The notes under the pieces were generated by a model that was not told where the DNA came from, made no database searches, and was given only the letters and a program-made list of their open reading frames with translations. From assembly GCA_015061665.1 (NCBI GenBank), contig SUWC01000031.1, forward strand, positions 1-34,049: a stretch of 34,049 nucleotides of DNA, read 5' to 3'. Below, piece after piece: positions 24,001 to 32,200 of this stretch. The position numbers and the translations under genes are program-made. Each line of letters begins with the position of its first letter. Positions within the stretch are counted from its first letter, which is position 1. Origin of the DNA: Lentisphaerota bacterium (GTDB lineage: Bacteria; Verrucomicrobiota; Kiritimatiellia; RFP12; UBA1067).

Positions 24001-26794
24001 CGGCACGGGCTACTGGCGACTTAACGGCAATACGGAGAACCGCTCCGGGACGACTGTCGACGGTGGAACCCTGATCATGAACGCGACGCACACGGAAAGC
24101 GGCGTGACGGTGAACTCCGGCGCGATGCTGCGCGGAAAGGGCACGATAAAGACCGCAATCACAGTGAATTCAGGCGCGACTCTGTATCCAGGCGACGAGG
24201 CGGAATCATCCTCGATGACTGCGGACAGCTCCGTGACGCTGAAGGGCGGTTCGACAATGAAAGTCGGCAACGCCGCGCTCTGGGCGAACGGCACGGTCTA
24301 CATCAACTCCGGCGTGACGCTTGCGGTCGATACGTCCGTGAAGACGCTCAAGGCGGGAACGGAGATACGCGTCTTCAAGGGAACGAACGACAAGTTCACC
24401 ACGAGCGGGACGTTCGACTCGATCGAGCCCGCGTCACCCGGCAACGGACTCGCGTGGGATACGTCCACGCTTTACTCGGACGGATACCTCAAGGTGTACA
24501 GCAACATTCCCATCAAGACTTACTTCATCGGCGGGAATGGCGATTACTGGGATCAGAAGGGTAGTTGGGACAACGGCGTTCCCGAGGCGGGCGTCACTGC
24601 GGTGTTTACGAACACGGCGACGCTCACCGTGAACATGCCGTGGTACGACAATGCGGTCTGCGATGCAATCGAACTGAACGGCGCGGACGTGAAGTTTCAT
24701 TCCCGCATCAATTGGCCGCGCCTCTCCCCGAAGAGCGTCACCGGAACGGGAACGATGTATCTGCAGTCCGACATCAACAAGGACAACAGCGGCAACACGG
24801 CTGTCGGACTCGTCACGCAGGATGCCTCGGATATGCTTGTCGAGGTGCCGGTGGTGCTTGAGCGCGCCAGTTCGACGGACATAGATCAGGACATTTTCTT
24901 CCAGGGGCTGAACGATCACGTCATCAACTTCTTCCGCCCGGTCACGGTTCTCTCCGGCGCGCGGCTCATCGCCTACAGCGGCATGTACCTGCGCGGCGGA
25001 TTCGCCGTCGAGTCGACGAAATGGAACAGCATTCGCGGAACGAATACGATAGCCTGCAACCTGACGGGCGCGGGGAACCTGTATCTCGATGTTGATGCCG
25101 GCATCACCTATTTCACCGGCGACAACAGCGGTTTCACGGGGACGATAAACCAGGAACTCTACAGCAACGTTCCGCGGTTCATAGGCGGAGCTTCCGCGCC
25201 CGTAAACGGCACGGTCAACATCAAGGGCGATATGTACATTATCCCGAGCGAATACGGCGAGACGTTCCGCTTCGGCGCGCTGAACCTCACGCGGTCCGAC
25301 TGGTACTTCTGCTATGTCATGAAGAACATGGGCGTGAAGCTCGAGGTGGGGTCGAAGGGCGACTCGTTCTGGGAGGACGGATACTACTTCGGCACGTGGG
25401 ACGGCACGACGGCGTCCACATCCGAGACGACGGACGCGGAGATCGTAAAGGTCGGAGCCGGCACGACTCTCGCCGCATACGCGCAGCAGTACGACAATAC
25501 GAAGATATCGACGAAGGACGGAATCTGCATCCATCCGCGCTGGAGCCAGGACTTCGAGAGCGCGGAGACGTACGCCGCGCAGTTCTCCGGCGGCACGGTC
25601 GCGAGCACGGCGTTCGGAACGTCGGCATCCAGCGGAGGATTCATTGCGACGCCAGACCAGTCCGAGCGCACGATATACGGGGAGGAAACAAATTCGAAAT
25701 TCTTCAGGGTGTATACAACTTCCACAGAGAAGAATAATTCCGCCATATTTACGCCTCCAGCGAAAATTGCCAATGCAACAGAGGGCTACAGATTTGAGTT
25801 TGACTACTTCCTGTCGCAGAATGCAGGTTCCGGAACTTCGGGATTTGTGATTCAGGGGGCAAATAATGTGCTGGCGACAGTATACGCTGGACTTGGATCC
25901 AAAGATGCCGAGAATACAAATGGTGCAATCTACAAGGGAGATTCCAATGCTGAAGACGACAAGATAATCACAATAACGAGTTATGGTCGCGATTTCGATC
26001 CAGCGGCGGAGGCCGCTCGAAAGTACTGGAAGCACTACACAATCATCGGCATTCCGACTGGTGTGTCTAAGGGCGTGTATCTGACGGTTCGTTCGAGCGA
26101 GAAACAATCTGATGGAAAACCGGTCATTGAGACGATGTCCTACAAGTTGTCGGACGAGTATGATACCGTTGCAAAGATAAATATTCTCGCTCTGCGCAAA
26201 GGCTATACATGGAATCGTTTCATCTGCCTCGACAACGTGGTTGCGTCGATCGCCGAGACGGGGAAGCCGTACATCGCGAACGACGACGGTGCGACGCTCA
26301 GCGGCGACGAGGATTCGGGATGGGTGCTCACCCCGAGCGCGGGGCTTGCGAATGTCGTCGTGTGCATTCCGACGGGCGTTCAGCCTTCGACAGTGACAGT
26401 GCGCGCGCCCGTTGATTCCGCGACGGTGACGCCCAACGGGGCGAACGTGCGCGTTGTGCGCGGCGAGAGCGACATAACGGACTATCTCGATGTTCCCGCA
26501 GCGGTGGATGGTGTCGTCAGCATTGCCGACGCGTCTGTGAAGAACGAGTATGTCAAGGAGCCGCTTGACCCCGAGAAGGGCGCGGTGATTGAATTGTCGC
26601 CCGAGAGCGTGCGGCTTGTAACCGCTCCGACGCGCGCGGGGCTTGTGTACCAGCTTAAGGAAGGCGAGACCCTTGGCGAGATGTTCGACTGCGAAGACGG
26701 CGATTCGAAGATAGGCGACGGCGGCGCGTGGGAGCCTTCGATAACCGTCAGCGGCGGGGAGTCCGGATTCTACACCATCTCGGTCGGCAAATGA
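21038..26794 (+). CDS. secreted PL1-type pectate lyase fused to Fn3 and autotransporter-type beta repeats (1918 aa)
   Basis: Signal peptide at 1-31 (NRATLLVALLSLCLAQRAEA). Residues about 33-390 form a right-handed beta-helix lyase of pectate lyase type: AFPGAAGWGRFAKG, VLHVTNLNDSGTGSLRWAV, GEGITVYGNRCSF, IFDHCSFSWGRDETFS, and GNLFIKGP. Near 392 DTDGDGMPDAWE is a calcium-binding thrombospondin-3-like repeat. An Fn3 domain follows at about 448-540. From about 560 to 1140 are autotransporter-associated strand repeats (GGTLKLSDANAS, VDGGTLIMNATHTESG, ITVNSGATLYPGD) and similar strands beyond. No C-terminal outer-membrane barrel or known sorting signal is visible; the end is GESGFYTISVGK. It probably acts outside the cell on pectic polysaccharide. 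Codons 25680-26215 are visibly more A/T-rich than the rest. Confidence 0.8.
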   Translation: MHSVVGLIRRNRATLLVALLSLCLAQRAEADSQIAFPGAAGWGRFAKGARASSSPKVLHVTNLNDSGTGSLRWAVTQSDAIVVFDVAGVIIPKSTIVFGKNLYIAGQTAPGEGITVYGNRCSFSGSDNLICRYLRWRMGHIGPKGKDCAGIANGQNMIFDHCSFSWGRDETFSINPDGKGSLGNITLQNCIFGQGLMTHSAGGLMQADYITLYRNFYCDNGTRNNKLKGKIQYVNNTVYNWRSGCVILGGGSSGTSECNITGNLFIKGPAGGVDCIGGGNSGFRYYAEDNWVDADRDGAFDPSQFTGSGGGSLVSTPYNYPELEQYSARELLTRNLPTVGASLPYRDPADCYMVDEVMSYGTDGKLITYETALPIGAPSTWSVWGGDARTDTDGDGMPDAWESANGTNPNSADATTVAANGYLNIENYINSITADDSQFYLRAPLIPKSAGKTSSSISVEWRDYTQGEDGFEVSYSLNGSSGWTVAGTTAANATSYTISGLGSGAYHWVRIRAFATRNGSRVYGPYSKTAKLYTSASSAAEVDIATFAPDVTYKRVANSQPWNKTDSQYWTEGIPYQDGYQVLINQNSSGSGISLNVDETISPGAVVVNGTGTITLNGNGNLSGAACSINKGNTGHLFLYGENTYEGPVVNHDGTISFNKIANGGVASGLGKSLSFADNWIFDGGTYRFTGGTASTDRDALLRSASALEVKDKVLTMNGVFEGEGDFILQGGGTLDVPNGSFFGYTGATILRGGTLKLSDANASTGSAVNFHPTQLVMAGGSLFIASDSGYQQEQNMTLDIEVADNTTSSITIPGRGNFSGTISNASDDAGDDDEDEDGGANEDETYVYTGNEGRLRIYVPYSRGYIANDFSQFHGTIIANCTHKDGRFMKNGSWNAPTTRFYLEKSSVSGATTYMSAYPANTTNKIGGLSGDAGTYLIGCSEGTSQTPCNWIVGYANTDETFNGQINNYTWGYGASKYKANVSITKVGTGYWRLNGNTENRSGTTVDGGTLIMNATHTESGVTVNSGAMLRGKGTIKTAITVNSGATLYPGDEAESSSMTADSSVTLKGGSTMKVGNAALWANGTVYINSGVTLAVDTSVKTLKAGTEIRVFKGTNDKFTTSGTFDSIEPASPGNGLAWDTSTLYSDGYLKVYSNIPIKTYFIGGNGDYWDQKGSWDNGVPEAGVTAVFTNTATLTVNMPWYDNAVCDAIELNGADVKFHSRINWPRLSPKSVTGTGTMYLQSDINKDNSGNTAVGLVTQDASDMLVEVPVVLERASSTDIDQDIFFQGLNDHVINFFRPVTVLSGARLIAYSGMYLRGGFAVESTKWNSIRGTNTIACNLTGAGNLYLDVDAGITYFTGDNSGFTGTINQELYSNVPRFIGGASAPVNGTVNIKGDMYIIPSEYGETFRFGALNLTRSDWYFCYVMKNMGVKLEVGSKGDSFWEDGYYFGTWDGTTASTSETTDAEIVKVGAGTTLAAYAQQYDNTKISTKDGICIHPRWSQDFESAETYAAQFSGGTVASTAFGTSASSGGFIATPDQSERTIYGEETNSKFFRVYTTSTEKNNSAIFTPPAKIANATEGYRFEFDYFLSQNAGSGTSGFVIQGANNVLATVYAGLGSKDAENTNGAIYKGDSNAEDDKIITITSYGRDFDPAAEAARKYWKHYTIIGIPTGVSKGVYLTVRSSEKQSDGKPVIETMSYKLSDEYDTVAKINILALRKGYTWNRFICLDNVVASIAETGKPYIANDDGATLSGDEDSGWVLTPSAGLANVVVCIPTGVQPSTVTVRAPVDSATVTPNGANVRVVRGESDITDYLDVPAAVDGVVSIADASVKNEYVKEPLDPEKGAVIELSPESVRLVTAPTRAGLVYQLKEGETLGEMFDCEDGDSKIGDGGAWEPSITVSGGESGFYTISVGK

Positions 26795-27516
26795 GGCAGG
26801 ATGCGGCATGACCATGCGATGGCGTGGTCATGGCCAGAAGGGGAATGCACGCGGTGGTACGTGCGCTCGGGTTCTGCCGCGCACGAGACTAGAACGTCAT
26901 CTCCCGCGAACGTTTCTGAGCGGAACACGACCTCCATCTCCTGCGGATGGGCGTCCGCGCATGGCTCGAGCATCCATTCGATGTAATGGACGTTGTTGAC
27001 GTGTCCGTTTAGGTCGATGTGGGACTTCTGCGCGCGGAAGGCAAGGGGCTGGTCGTCGGCAGACGTCGGGAACTTGAACTTGGTGAACGGCATTTCGCCG
27101 AGCACCGGGGCGTCCGCAGGATCCGCTGCGGCGAACACGGACTCCGGAATCGCGACTATTCTGCGCGTAGCGAGGTCGATTAGCATCCATTCGCTGGAAG
27201 CGGCGCCTATCCTCGCGCCGGACGAATCGAGGATTTCGAAATCGCGCCATGCGACGATCTTGCGTCCGCCGCGAGGAAAAGTCACGACCGAGATTTCGTC
27301 CTCCCACTTCGGATAGCTGTCCATCCTGACGACGAGGCGCGTCAGGACCCATGAGATGTTCTCGCCAGCAGAGTCGAAGTCCGTCTTGGAGAACCCGAGC
27401 GCCTCGGCGTTCATGCTGGCGGCCTCCTGCAGGAAATTGCATATAGTCGGAAGAGTCGCCACGCCGTCGGGACCACACTCGTATGTCCTCACCTTGAATC
27501 CATATTTCGCTTTCAT
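26770..27516 (-). CDS. acyl-ACP thioesterase (FatA/FatB-type, 248 aa)
   Basis: Double hot-dog thioesterase: the N-terminal half has YGFKVRTYECGPDGVATLPTI-type wording, EAASMNAEALGF and ISWVLTRLVVRMDSYPKWEDE; the second half begins with SHIDLNGHVNNVHYIEWMLE, which holds the catalytic Asn and His of the family. It releases free fatty acids from acyl carrier protein in the cytosol. The start at 27516 is chosen since family similarity begins at MKAKYGF and a TATAAT box ends 7 bases upstream; a longer frame to 27564 runs through the promoter. The 3' end overlaps the convergent pectate lyase gene by 25 bases. Confidence 0.82.
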   Translation of the reverse strand: MKAKYGFKVRTYECGPDGVATLPTICNFLQEAASMNAEALGFSKTDFDSAGENISWVLTRLVVRMDSYPKWEDEISVVTFPRGGRKIVAWRDFEILDSSGARIGAASSEWMLIDLATRRIVAIPESVFAAADPADAPVLGEMPFTKFKFPTSADDQPLAFRAQKSHIDLNGHVNNVHYIEWMLEPCADAHPQEMEVVFRSETFAGDDVLVSCAAEPERTYHRVHSPSGHDHAIAWSCRILPHLPTEMV

Positions 27517-27523
27517 GGCATAC

Positions 27524-27529
27524 ATTATA
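27524..27529 (-). promoter_or_regulatory. -10 box of thioesterase gene (leaderless arrangement)
   Basis: Minus-strand TATAAT, then GTATGCC, then the ATG at 27516: a 7-base gap with no ribosome-binding site. An in-frame ATG three codons upstream (27525) overlaps the box itself and is rejected. Confidence 0.6.
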
Positions 27530-27585
27530 CCAAAACCCCCGCTGATGCGGCTAATTTGAAGCAATGTCCAATTTCCCCACTTTCA

Positions 27586-27604
27586 TGTACATTTGGTATA
27601 ATAT
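27586..27604 (+). promoter_or_regulatory. promoter of ATPase gene copy 1; 19-bp block shared with the CotH gene promoter
   Basis: TGTACATTTGGTATAATAT is identical at 29241-29259. TATAAT (27597-27602) is 7 bases before the ATG at 27610, so the transcript is probably leaderless. Upstream of the block AATTTCC and AAATTCC are also similar in the two promoters. Confidence 0.6.
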
Positions 27605-27933
27605 TAGTCATGGATAGGTTCTTCAACATAGCTGGGCCGTGCAATCCGGTCGATCATTACATGCTTTCGGCGACTGAGCGCCTGCCGGAGGTTGTGTCGC
27701 TCATCCGGAAGAAGCAGTATTTCGTGATCCACGCGCAGAGGCAGTGCGGCAAGACCACCGCAATACTAGCCTTGCGCAATGAAATCAATGCGGGGAGCGA
27801 TTATGTTGCCATGTACTGCTCGCTCGAGGCTGCTGAGGGCGTGGCAGACCCGGTAAAGGGCATTCCGATTGTCTACAGCCTCATCCAGAATGCGGCCGGT
27901 CAGGTCGCTTCGCTCGCAGGCTGCCCGGCGTGT
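27597..27933 (+). repeat. long direct repeat, copy 1 (partner 33713-34049)
   Basis: 337 bases aligned without gaps with the end of the window. I count 11 mismatches by eye, and roughly the last 95 bases are identical. Identity starts at the -10 box and includes the start codon and Walker A region of the ATPase genes. The repeat certainly continues beyond the window, so its true length is unknown. Confidence 0.9.
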
Positions 27934-29184
27934 AAAGTTGCGCCGATGAGCGTAGACTCCGCTGCAATGGTCGCCTCCGGAGCCTCTGGACTTCTTTCCG
28001 AGCTGTCGAAGTTTGCCGGCAAACCGCTCGTCGTGTTCTTCGACGAAGTGGACTGCCTATGCGATGCGACGCTGATAGCGTTCCTGCGGCAGCTTCGCGA
28101 CGGCGCGATCTCGAAGACGAAGGGCTTTGACTTCCCCGCGTCGATTGCGCTCGTCGGGATGCGCAACATCCGCGACTACAAGGCGAAGATGCGTCCCGAC
28201 CACGAATCGCTCGGCAGCGCAAGTCCCTTCAACGTGCTGACCGAGGCTATGACGCTCCGCACTTTCACGGACAGCGAGATTGCCGCGCTGTACGCGCAGC
28301 ACACGAATGAGACTGGGCAGGTTTTCGAGCCGGAGGCGATTCGCCTCGCCTGCGCGTACACGTGCGGCCAGCCTTATCTCGTGAATGCGCTCGCGCGATG
28401 GTGCGTGGAGAAGATACATCATGACGACTACTCCAAGCCGATAACCGCCGCTGATATGCACGAGGCGAAGGAGAAGATCATCCGCGAGCGCGGCACGCAC
28501 CTCGACTCGCTCATGGAGCGCATGAAGGAGCCGCGCGTCCGCCGCGTGGTGGAGCCTGTCATGCTCGGCAAGGACATCGCGTTCGACGAACTCCAGGACG
28601 ACGTCAAGTTTGTTCTCGACCTTGGCATACTGAAGCAAAATCGCGGTGTGCTCGCTCCGGCGAATCCCATGTATGCCGAAATCATCGGGCGGTACATCTC
28701 CTGGGGCACACAGATGGACGCCGAGCGTAGAGTTCCCGAAACCCCCTGGGTGAAGGACGACGGCATTGACATGCAGGGTCTTTTGCTTGCGTTCCAGGAC
28801 TTCTGGCGCGAGAACGCTCAGATGAACCGCGCGCCGTTCGAATACAACGAGGCGTATCCGCACATCGTGCTCCAGGCGTTTCTCCAGCGCGTGCTGAACG
28901 GAGGCGGCGAGATCATCCGCGAGATGGCGCTCGGCAAGGGGGCTCTCGATCTCGGCGTTCTTTTCCAGGGCGGCAAGTACGCCGTTGAGGTTAAGCTGCG
29001 CTATCTCTGGGACAAGAGCCCTGAGAAGGCGCTTCAGCAGGTTCGCCGCTACACGGACCATCTCGGCGTCGACGAAGGCTGGCTCGTCGTGTTTGATCCT
29101 GACATGGAGAAACCGTGGGACGAGAAGATATCCCACGAAGACCGCGTCGTGGACGGCAAGACCATCCATCTCTTCTTCTGTTGA
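27610..29184 (+). CDS. AAA-like ATPase with C-terminal PD-(D/E)XK-type domain, copy 1 (524 aa)
   Basis: N-terminal P-loop ATPase: Walker A in HAQRQCGKTTAI near residues 42-53 and Walker B in LVVFFDEVD near 140-148, followed by GMRNIRDYK and a winged-helix-like middle region. The C-terminus has ALDLGVLFQGGKYAVEVKLRY at about 445-463, which fits the D-x(n)-E-V-K core of a PD-(D/E)XK nuclease fold. Proteins of this plan (AAA-ATPase-like with PDDEXK tail) are multicopy in many anaerobes and their role is unsettled; mobile-element or defence-type functions have been suggested. The start at 27610 follows the leaderless promoter; an in-frame upstream extension to 27556 is promoter sequence. Confidence 0.75.
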   Translation: MDRFFNIAGPCNPVDHYMLSATERLPEVVSLIRKKQYFVIHAQRQCGKTTAILALRNEINAGSDYVAMYCSLEAAEGVADPVKGIPIVYSLIQNAAGQVASLAGCPACKVAPMSVDSAAMVASGASGLLSELSKFAGKPLVVFFDEVDCLCDATLIAFLRQLRDGAISKTKGFDFPASIALVGMRNIRDYKAKMRPDHESLGSASPFNVLTEAMTLRTFTDSEIAALYAQHTNETGQVFEPEAIRLACAYTCGQPYLVNALARWCVEKIHHDDYSKPITAADMHEAKEKIIRERGTHLDSLMERMKEPRVRRVVEPVMLGKDIAFDELQDDVKFVLDLGILKQNRGVLAPANPMYAEIIGRYISWGTQMDAERRVPETPWVKDDGIDMQGLLLAFQDFWRENAQMNRAPFEYNEAYPHIVLQAFLQRVLNGGGEIIREMALGKGALDLGVLFQGGKYAVEVKLRYLWDKSPEKALQQVRRYTDHLGVDEGWLVVFDPDMEKPWDEKISHEDRVVDGKTIHLFFC

Positions 29185-29240
29185 GACACGATCGAGCCAA
29201 TGAATTGCCGACGACCTATTGCGCAAATTCCACGCATTCG

Positions 29241-29259
29241 TGTACATTTGGTATAATAT
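29241..29259 (+). promoter_or_regulatory. promoter of the CotH/lamin-tail gene
   Basis: The same 19-bp block as at 27586-27604, with TATAAT at 29252-29257. Here the start codon is 36 bases downstream and GAAAGAAGGG serves as ribosome site, so this transcript has a normal leader. Confidence 0.6.
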
Positions 29260-29293
29260 GTAGGAAAAGTCGAAAACGAAAGAAGGGTGCCTC

Positions 29294-32200
29294 ATGAACC
29301 GATTCGTCGCGCTTCTCGCAACAGCATTCACAACGTCCTTCACTCTCTCGGGTCTCGCAGACGATCCGTCGCCGGTCGTTACGACAGACACGGTGCTGCA
29401 CATAAGCGAGATATGCCCGAAGCCGACCGCGCGCGACCCCAATGGAGTCGAGGCGGGCTGGATCGAGATTCACAACACCAGCGACACATTTGCCGCGAAC
29501 CTTTCTGACTATTCTCTGACCACCGCCAACCGCGGCGGCGAAATCAAGGCCGCCGCGACGCTGCCGGATGTGACGATCCCGGCGGGAGGGTACAAGATCG
29601 TATATACGACGAAGGAATATCCGAAGGAAGGGATTAACGACGGCTCGACGCCTTTCATCACAAACGGGGCAATCGTTGCCCAGCTGAAGATCAACCCCAA
29701 GAAGTACCCTATCGTACAGCTTCGCAAGGGCAAGGCGGTCGTTGACTCGTTTATAATACCGGTCGACTTGCCGGATAACACCTCCTTTGCGCCGGCGGGC
29801 GGCATCTGGGGCGACTATACCGGCGCGACTGTCGAACCTGCCGAAGCGACTGTCGAGGCCGCCACGGAGGTGCCTGTCACCGAAGCCATGCTCAATATTT
29901 CGTCCAATGTGACAAAGAACGAGACGGAGGGCTTTTATTCTTTCGCCAATGTCAAGAATGGCATGGACGGCATCATGATCGACAGCTCGGCGACCCAGCA
30001 GATGGCGTCCAAGGACATGTTCTCGATATCGCTCACGTTCAGAGCCACGGTGAACACCTCGACAAGTGAAACTGGCGGCATGCCGCTTTTCTTCTGCCGC
30101 AACTCCAACAGCTCAACGCCGTATTCGGGTATTCTCGCCTTCATCAACAAGGCGCCCTACAACAATCTCATCATCCAAATACGCAATTCAGGCAAAAACA
30201 CACTCAATTACCAGGTCAACAGCGATCTTGAATGGCTTGACGGCAACTGGCACACGCTCGAGGTCGCGTGCGGGCAGACCGCCGCCAGCCGCGTGGCCGT
30301 GAGCGTGGACGGGGTCAACTATGTCGACACGACATGCGGCGTCGCGGCGCAGCTTAACACCGGCATGCCGATGTGCATCGGTCGCGCGTACGACTCGACA
30401 TACTGGACGCGGTTCACGGGTGATATCAAAGAAGTCCACCTCTATTCGGGGGATGCGTTCCCGGCATGCGTGCCAGACCCTGCGGAAGTGACTGCCGACA
30501 AGACCGAAATCGTCGATGCAACTGCTGTGACGCGCGTCATACTGCCGACGATTACGCCGGGCGCAGCCAACAAACGAGCGGGCGAGATCGCGTACGGACC
30601 GAATGCCGGCCCGTTGTACGGCATCAAGCACAAGGTCTCCGACTGGAAGGCGTGGGAGCAGGCGAAAGTCGGCGAGGACTACCCGGTGACGCTGGCGCTG
30701 AATCCAATGGACGACAATCCTGCGAACGAAATACAGAAAGTCTCGCTCGCCTACCGGACAGACTTCGGTGAGATCGCCTTTACCAATATGACGAAGGGCG
30801 CTGTGTCGGCGGAAGAGGGCCAGCTCTGGACCGCGACGATTCCCGGAGCAGCAGTCTCGCAGGCGGGGCACATCCTCCGCTGGGCGGCTGTCGCGACGGA
30901 CGCGGCGGGCAACAAGTGGCGCACGCCGAGCTTCTGCGACCCCGACAACGCCTACGAGTGGTACGGAACGCTCATCGAGCCGCCTGAGGGCCTGTTGTCC
31001 GGGAAGCTCCAGACATTCCACATTTTCGCCGACGCGACTGCGCAGGCAAACATGGACAAGCAGTACGACTCCATCGCCGGTTCCATGCCGTATGGAGCGC
31101 GCGTGCAGATATACGACAGCCAGACAGGTTTCTACTACGACAACGTCAGAATCGACCTCCGTGGCAACACCACGGCCGGTTTCCGCAAGAAGAGCCACGG
31201 CATCCGCTTCATCAAGAGCCAGCCGCTTACATGCACGAATCCGTTCACGGGCGAACTGATCGACGGACTTAGGAAAGTCTCGTTTATCGCCGAGTACAGC
31301 GACCCGTCGTTCATCCGCCAGGCCCTGGCGTTTCAGCTGTTCAAGGATATGGGCTTGAAAGTGCCGTATTCATACCCCGTACGTCTCAATATGAACGGTG
31401 AATTCTATCAGATGGCGTTTCATTCGAACAGGTTCTCCGACGAACTCATTGAGGACTACTACGGGCTGGACCCGCTCGGCTACTCATACAAGAGCGTCGG
31501 AACTTTTCGCGGCGCGACGACCGGCGGCGGCACCGAAAAGAAGACGCCGGATGACGGCAACGAAAAAGACCTCTCCGTCCTGAGCGCTTTCTACGGGACG
31601 TTCTCTGAGGCTGACAAGATAAACGAATCGTTCGTCGGCAATGGCATGGACAGCGAAATTGCCGCCGTCACAAAGACGGTCGTCAAGAAGTTCGATCTGC
31701 CGGCATGGCTCAACTACCTCGCCGCCGCGCGCATCACCCAGGAATGCGACGACGTTTGGGCGAATCTTTGCGCGTACTACGACGTGAACGGGACGGACAC
31801 ATGGATGCCGCTCGGGTACGACTTCAACGTCTCGCTCGGCGCGATGTATCTCGATGACCGGAACTACGCGACATACAAGTATCCGATAGACCAGACAATG
31901 GCGAATGTGGACAATTTCAAGTCGCATCCGTTCTACGGCGGCAACCGCGTCCGCTGCCACAGATACAACTCGAATGACACAATCAACAGCGGCAACCGCG
32001 GTTTCGAGGCGGTGTGGCAGAGCCCGAAGTTCCGCAGGCTCTACCTGAGGCGCCTGAGGACCGTGATGGACGAACAGCTCAAGGCCCCCGGCACGGCGAA
32101 AGAAAACACGCCGTTTTGGAACAACTATGTCGTCGCCTATACGAACGCCATCGCGGCGGACGCGGTCTTGGACCGCAATAAGTGGGGCTACGGCAACGGG

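Noticed and set aside
25709-25718. GTGTATACAA inside the pectate lyase gene
   Set aside because: Lacks the upstream half of the element and does not precede a gene.
24434-26815. 793-codon open frame on the minus strand opposite the pectate lyase gene
   Set aside because: Low-complexity Arg/Val/His composition typical of shadow frames in GC-rich DNA.
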